NCBI GenBank assembly: GCA_902462295.1
Contig: CABQAZ010000016.1
Span: 1 to 41,939 of the forward strand
Direction of reading: 5' to 3'
DNA from: an uncultured Clostridium sp.
GTDB taxonomy: Bacteria; Bacillota; Clostridia; TANB77; CAG-508
Length of the DNA: 41,939 bases
Part shown: one piece after another, positions 15,990 to 23,859 of the stretch
Layout of the letters: each line of letters opens with the position of its first letter
Position numbering within the stretch: position 1 is the stretch's first letter
Notes under the pieces: generated by a model
Databases searched by the model: none
Seen by the model: only the letters and a program-made list of their open reading frames with translations
What the model was told of the DNA's origin: nothing
Program-made: the position numbers and the translations under genes

Positions 15990-16018
15990 TTGACAATCTG
16001 TAATAAATATGTTAAAAT
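15990..16018 (+). promoter_or_regulatory. Consensus sigma-A promoter
   Basis: TTGACA (15990-15995), a 17-base spacer and TAAAAT (16013-16018), about 60 bases before the GNAT-like gene. Confidence 0.75.
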
Positions 16019-16078
16019 TCGCCTAACAGAATATAACTATATTTTGTAACATATTAATACCTAAAGAGGGTGAAAAAC

Positions 16079-17362
16079 ATGATGAAAGTAATAGAACTTA
16101 CAAAGGAAAATGAAGAAAGGTACTTAGATCAAATAGCAGAATTAGAAAAAGTAGTGTTACAAAACATGAAAAAAGAAGGAAGAGAGGGACAATTATTTAT
16201 AACAGGAAAAGAGGATATTTCTGAATATGTACACTCTAAAGAAAATACGGTAATGGTATCAGTAAATGAAAAAGATAAAGTTGAATCAGTTGCATATATA
16301 ACACAAGGACAAAAACCATTTACATATAATGATATTACCAAATACTTTAAATATGGAGATAAATATAAAGCATATGTTAGAGCAAAATATCCAAATGCAG
16401 AAGAATATAAGAAAAAAATGTTGGAAACATATAAGGTAAAGATTCAGGCATATCAATATGCTAAGAAGAAAATATTAGAAGAACATGCAGAAGTTTCTAA
16501 TATACATGAATTTTTACAACATGAATTACAAGAAAATAATTTTCATGAAAAGAGTGAATTAAGAGAAAAAATAAATGAATATATGTCAGAATACATAAAA
16601 ATAAATTTTGATAAAGATATGCAAAAACAATATGAACAGTTCTATTGGACAACAGCAGAAGATATCGCATTAGAATTTGGAAGAGATATAGGAAATATAG
16701 ATGAACAAATAAAAGAATATGAAGATATATTAAGATATGGAGGATTAACAATATACGAACAACCGGTATTTGATGAAGAAAAATATTATTCTGCTAATAC
16801 ACAAAATGCAATAGAATTAGATACATATATAACTTCTCCCAATAGTAGAAATGCAGGATGTGCCAGAATAATTGTATATGAGGGAATAAAAAAACATATG
16901 GAAAAGTTTTTTGCAAATCCTGAAAATAAAAGAATATTTTTATGCTCAACATTACATAGAGATAACTTATCTTCAAAATATGTATCAGAATTTTTTGGAT
17001 TAAAAGATTGTTTGTATGTAAATCGTAGACAAGGAAGAGATAGAGAAGTTCATATTTGTGATATTCAAAGAGAACAGGCAATGGAATATTTAACACATAT
17101 GTCAGATAAATTGGCAGTTTTGTATGGATATAATCCAAATCAAAAACATATTTCTAAAGCTACAAAGAAAAAAGTATTACAAGAACAATTAGAATATGAA
17201 GAAAAAGAACGAAAAAAACTAGTTGGAGCAAGAGCAACTGATAAAAAGTTTAAAGGAATAAATGTGAAATTTATAGGACAAAAAGAACATAAGATTGCAA
17301 AATTAAAACAACAGTTGGAAGAAATAGAATGTGATGAAAAGAGGAATCAAGATGGAAAATAG
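16079..17362 (+). CDS. GNAT-like acetyltransferase-domain protein
   Basis: The 427-residue protein has a mixed N-terminal region (1-85) and a helical, Lys/Glu-rich middle (about 85-230). A segment at about 238-335 (AIELDTYITSPNSRNAGCARIIVYEGIKKHM, later STLHRDNLSSKYVSEFFGLKD) resembles the acetyl-CoA-binding and C-terminal strands of GNAT acetyltransferases. The last ~60 residues are basic coiled coil. ATG 16079 is chosen because AGAGGG lies nine bases upstream; a GTG at 16070 overlaps that site. It overlaps the M23 gene downstream, suggesting joint function at the cell wall or in a modification pathway. Confidence 0.55.
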   Translation: MMKVIELTKENEERYLDQIAELEKVVLQNMKKEGREGQLFITGKEDISEYVHSKENTVMVSVNEKDKVESVAYITQGQKPFTYNDITKYFKYGDKYKAYVRAKYPNAEEYKKKMLETYKVKIQAYQYAKKKILEEHAEVSNIHEFLQHELQENNFHEKSELREKINEYMSEYIKINFDKDMQKQYEQFYWTTAEDIALEFGRDIGNIDEQIKEYEDILRYGGLTIYEQPVFDEEKYYSANTQNAIELDTYITSPNSRNAGCARIIVYEGIKKHMEKFFANPENKRIFLCSTLHRDNLSSKYVSEFFGLKDCLYVNRRQGRDREVHICDIQREQAMEYLTHMSDKLAVLYGYNPNQKHISKATKKKVLQEQLEYEEKERKKLVGARATDKKFKGINVKFIGQKEHKIAKLKQQLEEIECDEKRNQDGK

Positions 17363-17951
17363 TAAGTATATATGGCCTATTGTACCCAAATATAAAGTTG
17401 CAGAACATGATAAATATGGAATAAGAAAAAATCATTATGTATTATTTAAAGAAAGAGCTCATTCTGGTTTTGATATTACAGCAGATATAGGAACAGAAGT
17501 GCATCCGATAATGTCAGGAACTGTATTAATAGCAGAATTTGATGGAACTACAACAGAGGGAATGGATGCTTTTAATGATGGGTATGGAAATAAGGTTGAA
17601 ATATTAAACGATGATGGAAAAAGAACTGTTTATGGACATTTAAGAGAAATTTTAGTAAAAAAAGGTGATAAGGTTACAACAGAAACAGTGATAGGAAAAA
17701 CTGGTTCAAGTGGAGGTTCAAGAGTTCCACATCTTCATTTGGAAATAAGAAAAGAAAATACAGAAGAAACTGGTTTAAAATATACAATCAATCCATTGGA
17801 TGTGTTGCCAGAAATAGATTTTAGCAATTTAAATGAAGAGTTTACATTAGAACCATATGCTTCATTATGGATAAAATTGACTTCAGATGAACCTTGGAAT
17901 TTTACAAAGGATGATATACCTTATTCTGAGGACAAAAATTATATAAGGTAA
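17352..17951 (+). CDS. M23 (LytM-type) metallopeptidase without signal peptide
   Basis: The 199-residue protein has an M23 beta-roll. HSGFDI supplies the first zinc ligands (His and Asp), followed by YGHLREILVKKGDKV, GKTGSSGGSRVPHLHLEIR and the final HxH. These peptidases cut glycyl or peptide cross-links in peptidoglycan. There is no signal sequence or membrane segment, so export would need another route, or the domain acts inside. ATG 17352 follows AAGAGG and lies within the end of the GNAT-like gene (11-base overlap), so expression is coupled. Confidence 0.85.
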   Translation: MENSKYIWPIVPKYKVAEHDKYGIRKNHYVLFKERAHSGFDITADIGTEVHPIMSGTVLIAEFDGTTTEGMDAFNDGYGNKVEILNDDGKRTVYGHLREILVKKGDKVTTETVIGKTGSSGGSRVPHLHLEIRKENTEETGLKYTINPLDVLPEIDFSNLNEEFTLEPYASLWIKLTSDEPWNFTKDDIPYSEDKNYIR

Positions 17952-17976
17952 AAATATAAAAGTGTACATAAAAATG

Positions 17977-18005
17977 TTGCAAAAATTACCAGATTGTAGT
18001 ATAAT
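17977..18005 (+). promoter_or_regulatory. Sigma-A-type promoter
   Basis: TTGCAA (17977-17982), a 17-base spacer and TATAAT (18000-18005). The leader contains a TGCGA/TCGCA hairpin near 18032-18048. Confidence 0.7.
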
Positions 18006-18071
18006 AAAATAAGAAACTAGTTGATAGAATAATGCGAGGATTATCGCAGAAAAACGGAGGAAAAGAAGAAC

Positions 18072-18437
18072 ATGAAGAAGAACAAAAAAGAAAAAATTAA
18101 GGCATCACTCAAACGGACAGCAGTAGGAGTGGTTTTGATGGTCATAGCTGTTCTGTATCTTGGAACGGCTATTCACTGGAAAACATGGGCTCCAAATGAT
18201 GATTGGGGGGTGATCATGGTGATTTCTTTATACGCAGGTGGAATTATACTCCTGTTGTATGGATTTTACTTATTGTCTCCTATGTACATCGGGGTTTTTG
18301 TCCACATAATGCTGGACGAGTTCTGCAGAAAAACAAGAGTATCTCGACTAACACAGGAAGAGATAGAAGAGAACGAGGCAGAAGAGAAGATGTTTTTGAG
18401 AGAAATCAGGGATATGAAGAAAAAGTATCTCTGGTAG
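18072..18437 (+). CDS. Small membrane protein with charged C-terminal helix
   Basis: The 121-residue protein has a basic N-terminus (MKKNKKEKIKASLKRT), two or three membrane segments (about 16-34, 46-66 and 66-80), and a cytoplasmic Glu-rich helix (EEIEENEAEEKMFLREIRD). The codon pattern is less AT-biased than the backbone and includes a CGG, so it was probably transferred. GGAGG lies 11 bases before ATG. No function is recognised. It has its own promoter and terminator, making a single-gene cassette beside ruvA. Confidence 0.7.
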   Translation: MKKNKKEKIKASLKRTAVGVVLMVIAVLYLGTAIHWKTWAPNDDWGVIMVISLYAGGIILLLYGFYLLSPMYIGVFVHIMLDEFCRKTRVSRLTQEEIEENEAEEKMFLREIRDMKKKYLW

Positions 18438-18441
18438 ATTA

Positions 18442-18468
18442 AAGGCGAGGTTCAATGAACCCCGCCTT
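18442..18468. terminator. Hairpin between convergent genes
   Basis: AAGGCG-A-GGTTCA pairs with TGAACC-C-CGCCTT. T-runs are weak on both sides, but the position between two converging stops supports a terminator. Confidence 0.6.
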
Positions 18469-18485
18469 AATCGGTTATATATAAA

Positions 18486-19094
18486 TTATTTTGCTAATAA
18501 AAGTAACCCTTTTTTGATTAAATCTTCAACAGATAATGTTTCTACTGCAAGATGTTCGAAAGCTTTTTCTATATCTTTTTTAGAATAGCCAAGAACCATA
18601 AGTCCAGAAATTGCTTCTTGAATATTTTCATTAACTTTTGCAGATTTTATTTTATCTGATTCAATTTTTTCAGAATCTAAATCAGATTGTTCTGATTTAA
18701 GTTTATCTTTCAATTCTAAAATAATTCTTTGAGCAGATTTTGTTCCAATTCCAGGAACTTGGGTAAGTAATTTTATATTATTAGATATTACAGCTATTGC
18801 AAATTCAGATGGTTCTATACAAGATAACATTACTAATGCACTTTTGGCACCAACACCGCTAACACCTAAAAGTAATTCAAACATTCTAAGTTCTTCTTGG
18901 CTTTTGAAACCAAAAATACTAATATCATCTTCTCTAACTCTATAATATGTGTGCACTTTTATAATTTCTCCTATTTCTCCAATAGTATTTATAGAATTTT
19001 CAGACATAAAAACTTTATATCCTAATCCACCAACATCTATAACTATATAGTTTTTTGACTTTTGTTCTAAAGAACCTTTTATATATGCTAACAT
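18486..19094 (-). CDS. ruvA: Holliday junction branch migration protein RuvA
   Basis: This is the 202-residue RuvA: an N-terminal OB-fold (MLAYIKGSLEQKSKNYIVIDVGGLGYKV), HhH motifs LLGVSGVGAKSALVML and LTQVPGIGTKSAQRIILELKD, an acidic linker, and a C-terminal RuvB-binding three-helix domain (QEAISGLMVLGYSKKDIEKA). RuvA tetramers hold Holliday junctions and load RuvB. ATG 19094 is chosen because AAAGGA lies eight bases upstream; longer versions would lengthen the OB fold. ruvB is not next to it: the downstream gene is on the opposite strand. Confidence 0.95.
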   Translation of the reverse strand: MLAYIKGSLEQKSKNYIVIDVGGLGYKVFMSENSINTIGEIGEIIKVHTYYRVREDDISIFGFKSQEELRMFELLLGVSGVGAKSALVMLSCIEPSEFAIAVISNNIKLLTQVPGIGTKSAQRIILELKDKLKSEQSDLDSEKIESDKIKSAKVNENIQEAISGLMVLGYSKKDIEKAFEHLAVETLSVEDLIKKGLLLLAK

Positions 19095-19118
19095 ATTCTT
19101 CATCCTTTCACTTTTGAT

Positions 19119-19147
19119 ATTATAAATATAAAAACAAAAAAAGTCAA
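19119..19147 (-). promoter_or_regulatory. ruvA promoter
   Basis: On the minus strand TTGACT (19147-19142) and TATAAT (19124-19119) have a 17-base spacer, about 25 bases before the ruvA start. Confidence 0.8.
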
Positions 19148-19179
19148 CAGATAACACAAAAAAATGTTCGAAAAAGTTG

Positions 19180-19208
19180 TTGACAATTAAGGAAAAACGT
19201 TTTATAAT
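19180..19208 (+). promoter_or_regulatory. rarA promoter
   Basis: TTGACA (19180-19185), a 17-base spacer and TATAAT (19203-19208): full consensus, divergent from the ruvA promoter. Confidence 0.85.
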
Positions 19209-19231
19209 CAATCAAGAAAAGGAGAATAAGC

Positions 19232-20473
19232 ATGAATCAAACAGAACCACTAGCATATAGGATGAGACCAAAAACATTAGAAGAATATGAGGGGCAAGAA
19301 CATGTAATAGGACCGGGAAAAATATTATATAGAACAATAAAAGCAGATAGATTATCAAGTATAATATTATTTGGACCACCTGGTTGTGGTAAAACATCAC
19401 TTGCAAAAGTAATAAGTGAAACAACAAAATATAAATTTTACAAAATAAATGCAGTAACTGCTGGAGTAGCTGATATAAAAGCAATAGTAGAAGAAACAAA
19501 AAACTTTATGATGAACCCTGCTGGAAAAAGTATTTTATTTATTGATGAAATACATAGATTTAATAAATTACAACAAGATGCATTACTTCCATTTGTAGAA
19601 AATGGAACAATAATATTAATAGGAGCAACAACAGAAAATCCTTACTTTGAAGTAAATAAAGCATTAATATCAAGATCAATGGTAATAAAATTAAATCCAT
19701 TAACAGAAGAAAACATATACAATATTCTAAAGCGAGCATTAATAAGCAAAGATGGACTAGGAGAATACAATATAAAAGTAGAAGACAGTACACTAAAAAA
19801 AATAGCAGATATTGCAAATGGAGATGTAAGAACAGCATTAAATGGGCTTGAGATAGCAGTATTAACAACTAATATGGGAACAGATGGATATATACATATA
19901 ACAGACGAAGTTATAAAAAACAGTGTTCAAAACAGAAAAGCAATATTCGACAAAAATGGCGATACACATTATGACAATATAAGTGCATTTATAAAATCAA
20001 TGAGAGGCTCAGACCCAGATGCAGTATTATTATATTTAGCTAGAGCTTTAAACGGTGGAGAAGATCCAATATTTCTAGCAAGAAGAATAGTTATTTGTGC
20101 ATCAGAAGATGTAGGGTTAGCAGATCCACAAGCACTTGTAATAGCAACATCTGCAATGCAAGCAGTTCATATGGTTGGAATGCCAGAAGCCAGAATAATA
20201 CTTGCAGAAGCAGCAGTTTATGTAGCAAATTGTAAAAAATCAAATGCAACATATATGGGAATAAATAAAGCATTAGAAGATGTTGAAAATAAAGATACAG
20301 GAGAAATTCCAATGCATATACGTAATGCACCTATTGAAAAAATGAAAGAACTTGGATATAGTGAGGGATATTTATATCCACATAATTTTCCAGGACATTG
20401 GGTTAAACAACAATATTTACCAGATAAAATGTTAGGAACAAAGTATTATATAAAAGATGAGAATATAAAATAA
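19232..20473 (+). CDS. rarA: Replication-associated recombination ATPase RarA (MgsA)
   Basis: This 413-residue AAA+ ATPase has a RarA/Mgs1 layout: N-terminal RMRPKTLEEYEGQEHVIG, Walker A GPPGCGKT (48-55), Walker B ILFIDEIHRFNK, sensor 1 GATTENP, and the C-terminal RarA tetramerisation region (ISAFIKSMRGSDPDAVLLYLAR...IVICASEDVGLADP). RarA acts on gaps and stalled forks. It lies divergent to ruvA, so two recombination genes share a regulatory spacer. AAAGGAG precedes ATG. Length is close to the usual ~420-440 residues. Confidence 0.95.
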   Translation: MNQTEPLAYRMRPKTLEEYEGQEHVIGPGKILYRTIKADRLSSIILFGPPGCGKTSLAKVISETTKYKFYKINAVTAGVADIKAIVEETKNFMMNPAGKSILFIDEIHRFNKLQQDALLPFVENGTIILIGATTENPYFEVNKALISRSMVIKLNPLTEENIYNILKRALISKDGLGEYNIKVEDSTLKKIADIANGDVRTALNGLEIAVLTTNMGTDGYIHITDEVIKNSVQNRKAIFDKNGDTHYDNISAFIKSMRGSDPDAVLLYLARALNGGEDPIFLARRIVICASEDVGLADPQALVIATSAMQAVHMVGMPEARIILAEAAVYVANCKKSNATYMGINKALEDVENKDTGEIPMHIRNAPIEKMKELGYSEGYLYPHNFPGHWVKQQYLPDKMLGTKYYIKDENIK

Positions 20474-20481
20474 AAAAATGG

Positions 20482-20527
20482 AAAAAATTTTACCAAGAGA
20501 GTATATCGATTGGTAAATTTTTTTACT
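20482..20527 (+). terminator. Intrinsic terminator after rarA
   Basis: AAAAAATTTTACCAA (20482-20496) pairs with TTGGTAAATTTTTTT (20510-20524), ending in T. Confidence 0.8.
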
Positions 20528-20555
20528 TTAAATCTGATACAGAGAAGGAGAAATC

Positions 20556-20906
20556 ATGTTAAAAAAAATATTAATTGGATTATCAGCTGGAATTATATGT
20601 GGACTATTTGGAACTGGAGGAGGAATGATATTAGTACCAGCATTTATATATATGTTAAAGATTGAACCTAAAAAAGCAAGGGCAACATCATTAAGTTGTA
20701 TGTTAGTAATGGTAATAGCTAGTAGTTTCTTTTATTATAGAAATAATTATATAAATTGGAATGCGGGATTAGTTTGTGCAATAGGTGGAATTATTGGGGG
20801 ATATATAGGGGCAAAATTATTAAAAAAAGTACCAGACTATATATTAAAAATTGCATTTGTTTTTTTTATTATATATTATTCTTTTAGAATGTTATTTTTA
20901 GTTTAA
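20556..20906 (+). CDS. TauE/SafE (TSUP) family half-transporter
   Basis: The 116-residue protein has four hydrophobic segments and the TSUP repeat signature GLFGTGGGMILVPAF near the N-terminus, plus KKARATSLSCML and a GGIIGGYIGAKLL loop. TSUP proteins export sulfite or organosulfonates and normally have two such repeats in one ~250-residue chain. Here the repeats are separate proteins (with the next gene). AAGGAG precedes ATG. The substrate is unknown. Confidence 0.85.
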   Translation: MLKKILIGLSAGIICGLFGTGGGMILVPAFIYMLKIEPKKARATSLSCMLVMVIASSFFYYRNNYINWNAGLVCAIGGIIGGYIGAKLLKKVPDYILKIAFVFFIIYYSFRMLFLV

Positions 20907-20929
20907 AATTAATAAAAGGAGATTTTGAG

Positions 20930-21319
20930 ATGATACAAATATTAATTGGAATGATTTCTGGTATATTTAGTGGAATTGGTATGGGAGGAGGAACAATATT
21001 AATATTTTTATTAACATCAATTACACAAATGGAGCAACATATGGCTCAAGCAACAAACTTAATATATTTTATTCCTACTGCAATTTCAGCAATAATTGTT
21101 AATTATAAAAATAAAAATATAGACGTAAAATTGGCTGTATTAATATCAATTTGTGGTGCAATAGGTGCTGTAATTGGTGCAAAAATATCAATAAATACAG
21201 ATGTACAGAAACTAAGAAAATTATTTGGGATTTTTTTGGCAATAATTGCCATTCATGAAATATATACCTTAATAAAAGAGTATAAATTATATAAAAAAAG
21301 CAATACTAAATTTAGTTAA
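20930..21319 (+). CDS. TauE/SafE (TSUP) family half-transporter, second half
   Basis: The 129-residue protein carries the matching repeat, GIFSGIGMGGGTILIFLL, then QATNLIYFIPTAISA and GAIGAVIGAKIS. It has four membrane segments and a Lys-rich C-terminus. It follows the first half by 23 bases with its own AAAGGAG, so the two are co-expressed and probably form a heterodimer equal to one full-length TSUP transporter. Confidence 0.85.
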   Translation: MIQILIGMISGIFSGIGMGGGTILIFLLTSITQMEQHMAQATNLIYFIPTAISAIIVNYKNKNIDVKLAVLISICGAIGAVIGAKISINTDVQKLRKLFGIFLAIIAIHEIYTLIKEYKLYKKSNTKFS

Positions 21320-21371
21320 ATCAAATATACTAAAATTTGAATTATAAAAAATTTTATAAGGATGAGGTAAA

Positions 21372-21515
21372 ATGAATATGAAATTTGTAAAAGGTTTAGT
21401 CGTTGGTGGCTTAATAACTACAAGTGTTTTAATGATGTGGAATGATAATGATATTAATACAAAAAAGATGGCTAAAACAGGAAAAAAATGGGCTAAAAAA
21501 GTAGGCATAATGTAG
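21372..21515 (+). CDS. Small membrane-anchored basic protein
   Basis: The 47-residue product (MNMKFVKGLVVGGLITTSVL, then a Lys-rich tail) has one hydrophobic N-terminal segment with glycines, like YtxH-type small proteins. AGGATGAGG lies just before ATG 21372. It ends the TSUP operon; a terminator follows. It is too short for many gene finders. No function is known. Confidence 0.6.
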   Translation: MNMKFVKGLVVGGLITTSVLMMWNDNDINTKKMAKTGKKWAKKVGIM

Positions 21516-21537
21516 TTGTTTTAAAGCTGTATAATGG

Positions 21538-21566
21538 AAAAAAGGCTTCATATAGAGGCCTTTTTT
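21538..21566. terminator. Bidirectional intrinsic terminator
   Basis: AAAAAAGGC (21538-21546) pairs with GCCTTTTTT (21558-21566), T-rich on one side and A-rich on the other, between convergent genes. Confidence 0.8.
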
Positions 21567-21588
21567 CAGTATAAAAAATTAAAATAGA

Positions 21589-22062
21589 TTATTTTGCATC
21601 AAGCTCAATGTTTTCTTGGTATTTATCATCACATCTATCACAATGTTTATCACAAGGGTCATGTTCATCTTTATGACCACAATCAATATCAACACCTCTT
21701 AGGCATTTAGAATCATTGTGAGTTCTAACGCAAATCTTAACATGTTTTACATCATCTTTCCAAATTTGGATAGCATATTTTTTATCTGGACAAAGAGGTC
21801 CAAAAACAAATTCGCCTTCTTTATCTGTAAAAGTATGAGAAACAGGTTTTATTTCTTTTCTACCATATTTAAAATCAACTTCTACTAATTTTACAACAGC
21901 ATCTCTAACTGGTTCTTTAAAAGTGTCTCTAACAACTCCAAAAATAACATCTCTACGATCATTTGCAAGAGTTATATCTAAATCAAATTGTTTGCCATCA
22001 GCAATAAAACCATCTATATCAACTATAGGATGCATATCAGGTTTTTTTTCAATCATTTCCAT
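21589..22062 (-). CDS. Carboxypeptidase-regulatory-like protein with Cys/His-rich tail
   Basis: The 157-residue protein has one beta-sandwich of the carboxypeptidase regulatory/CNA-B type (DVIFGVVRDTFKEPVRDAVV...HTFTDKEGEFVFGPL...KKYAIQIW). A C-terminal cluster with seven Cys/His-rich steps follows (CGHKDEHDPCDKHCDRC), likely metal-binding. There is no signal peptide, so it may be a cytoplasmic or spore-coat-type protein. ATG 22062 is chosen because AAAGGAAG lies eight bases upstream; longer starts pass through the ribosome site. Confidence 0.7.
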   Translation of the reverse strand: MEMIEKKPDMHPIVDIDGFIADGKQFDLDITLANDRRDVIFGVVRDTFKEPVRDAVVKLVEVDFKYGRKEIKPVSHTFTDKEGEFVFGPLCPDKKYAIQIWKDDVKHVKICVRTHNDSKCLRGVDIDCGHKDEHDPCDKHCDRCDDKYQENIELDAK

Positions 22063-22190
22063 ATTAAAAACTTCCTTTCTTCTGGCATTTGCCAAGATTA
22101 ATATATAGTATGAAAAAAAATAAAGAAATGAGAATAATTTATAGTATATTTAAAAAAAATATATTATAATAATAAAAGAGGGAGGAAGAA

Positions 22191-22976
22191 ATGAATAATA
22201 GTGCAATAGGAATATTTGACTCAGGTGTAGGTGGATTAACAGTTTATAAAGAGATAAGAAAAAAAATGCCAAAAGAAAGTATTATATATTTAGGAGATAC
22301 AGAAAACTTTCCATATGGGAATAAAGAAAAAGAAGAAATTATTGAAATTGCAATAAAAAATGTAGAAACATTAATAAAAAAACAAGTGAAAGCTATTATA
22401 ATAGCTTGTGGAACTGCAACAAGTCAAGCAATAGATGTATTAAAAGGAAGATTTGATATACCAATAATAGGTGTTATAGAACCAACAGTACAATATGTAA
22501 AAGAAAAAAATTATAAGAAAATAGGAATTATTGCAACAGAGGGAACAATAAAAAGTAAGGCATGGGAAAGAAAATTAAAAGAAAATAATTCAGATATTGC
22601 AATAATAAGCAAAGCATGTCCAATGCTTGCAGAGATTGCAGAAGAGGGAAAAGCACAAAGCAAAGAGGGAAGAAAAATAATAAAAGAATATATGAAACCA
22701 TTTAAAGAAAAAAATATAGATAAGATAATTTTAGGTTGTACACATTATCCAATTTACGAAAAAATAATAAGGGAAGAATTAAAGTATGAAGTTGAACTTA
22801 TAAATACAGGAGTTATGGTTGCTGAATATTTAGAAAATTATTTGAGTATAAACAATTTGAAAAGTAATAAATTTGATAAAGAAGAGAAGATATATTTAAC
22901 AAAGCCGGAAAAAGAGTTTGAAATTATTGCAAAAAATATTATGAATGAAGAAATTAATATAGAAAAAATAAATTAA
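22191..22976 (+). CDS. murI: Glutamate racemase
   Basis: The 261-residue enzyme makes D-glutamate for peptidoglycan. Visible features are FDSGVGGLTV with Asp10, YLGDTENFPYG, the first catalytic Cys73 in IIACGTATS, and the second Cys183 in LGCTHYP. The usual ACNTA motif has Gly in place of Asn, a variant seen in some Firmicutes racemases. GGGAGG precedes ATG. It stands alone between the beta-sandwich gene and sigH. Confidence 0.93.
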   Translation: MNNSAIGIFDSGVGGLTVYKEIRKKMPKESIIYLGDTENFPYGNKEKEEIIEIAIKNVETLIKKQVKAIIIACGTATSQAIDVLKGRFDIPIIGVIEPTVQYVKEKNYKKIGIIATEGTIKSKAWERKLKENNSDIAIISKACPMLAEIAEEGKAQSKEGRKIIKEYMKPFKEKNIDKIILGCTHYPIYEKIIREELKYEVELINTGVMVAEYLENYLSINNLKSNKFDKEEKIYLTKPEKEFEIIAKNIMNEEINIEKIN

Positions 22977-22992
22977 AAAATGGCTTAAAACC

Positions 22993-23021
22993 TTGACTTA
23001 TAAAGATTTTACATATATAAT
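22993..23021 (+). promoter_or_regulatory. sigH promoter
   Basis: TTGACT (22993-22998), a 17-base spacer and TATAAT (23016-23021), followed by AGGAGG. Confidence 0.8.
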
Positions 23022-23056
23022 ATCACTAATATTTAGTAGGAGGACAGGACATAACA

Positions 23057-23698
23057 ATGGAAAAAAATATGTTTTCAATTAATGAAAATGAATATACACA
23101 AATGACAGACGAAAAATTAATAGAAAATATAAAAAATGATGATAAAGTAGCATTAGATTGCTTAATGAAAAGATACAATGATATTGTAAATATGAAAGCA
23201 AATAAATTTTTTATAATAGGAGCAGAAAAAGAGGATATAGTACAAGAAGGACTTATTGGGTTATACAAAGCAGTTAAATCATTTGATACTCAAAAACAGA
23301 ACTCATTTAAAACATTTGCCAATATGTGTATAGAAAGACAACTAATAACAGCAGTTAAAAATTCTAACAGGCAAAAACACATCCCATTAAACTCATCAGT
23401 ATCTTTAAATGCTGCAGCATATGATGATAATGAAGATATGGATAAAATAGACATCTTAGATATAAAGGCATTAGATGATCCATCTGATATAATTGCAGAC
23501 AGAGAGTATTTTAAAAACATGGAAAATAAAATAAAAGAAAATTTAAGTGATTTTGAATTACAAGTTTTGCATGAATATGAAAAAGGTAAAACATATGCAA
23601 GTATTGCAACTAAACTAAATACAAAAGTTAAATCTGTTGACACCGCAATACAAAGAATTAGAAAAAAGGCAAATAAGATAAAAGAAAATATAGGATAA
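23057..23698 (+). CDS. sigH: RNA polymerase sigma-H (Spo0H-type) sigma factor
   Basis: The 213-residue sigma-70-family factor has region 2 (FIIGAEKEDIVQEGLIGLYKAVKSFD...FKTFANMCIERQLITAV), the typical sigma-H RQKHIPLNSSVSLN linker, and a region 4 helix-turn-helix (YASIATKLNTKVKSVDTAIQRIR). Sigma-H directs the switch to early sporulation and competence-like genes in Bacilli and Clostridia. Its presence supports a spore-former lineage, though it also persists in some non-sporulating relatives. AGGAGG lies 12 bases before ATG. Confidence 0.93.
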   Translation: MEKNMFSINENEYTQMTDEKLIENIKNDDKVALDCLMKRYNDIVNMKANKFFIIGAEKEDIVQEGLIGLYKAVKSFDTQKQNSFKTFANMCIERQLITAVKNSNRQKHIPLNSSVSLNAAAYDDNEDMDKIDILDIKALDDPSDIIADREYFKNMENKIKENLSDFELQVLHEYEKGKTYASIATKLNTKVKSVDTAIQRIRKKANKIKENIG

Positions 23699-23713
23699 AA
23701 AAATAGTATTACA

Positions 23714-23749
23714 AATAGTGAACTTTTAAATAAAGTTCATTATTTTTTT
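23714..23749 (+). terminator. Intrinsic terminator after sigH
   Basis: AATAGTGAACTT (23714-23725) pairs with AAGTTCATTATT (23733-23744) with one wobble, followed by T-rich DNA. Confidence 0.8.
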
Positions 23750-23790
23750 GCATATGAATGTTGAAAATGGAAGAAAAATGATGAAAAAAC

Positions 23791-23819
23791 TTGAAAAAAA
23801 TATTTCTTTATTTTATAAT
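23791..23819 (+). promoter_or_regulatory. Promoter of the envelope cluster
   Basis: TTGAAA (23791-23796), a 17-base spacer and TATAAT (23814-23819), just before the first gene of the hydrolase cluster. Confidence 0.75.
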
Positions 23820-23859
23820 AAAATAAAGAAGTATGTTTTTGGGTAAAGGGGAGATAGTT

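Noticed and set aside
19212..20330. Leu-rich minus-strand frames opposite rarA
   Set aside because: They are typical antisense shadows of AT-rich coding sequence with no start signals.
22400..22430. Gly in place of Asn in the MurI ACNTA motif as loss of function
   Set aside because: Both catalytic cysteines and Asp10 are intact, and ACGT-type variants occur in functional Firmicutes racemases.
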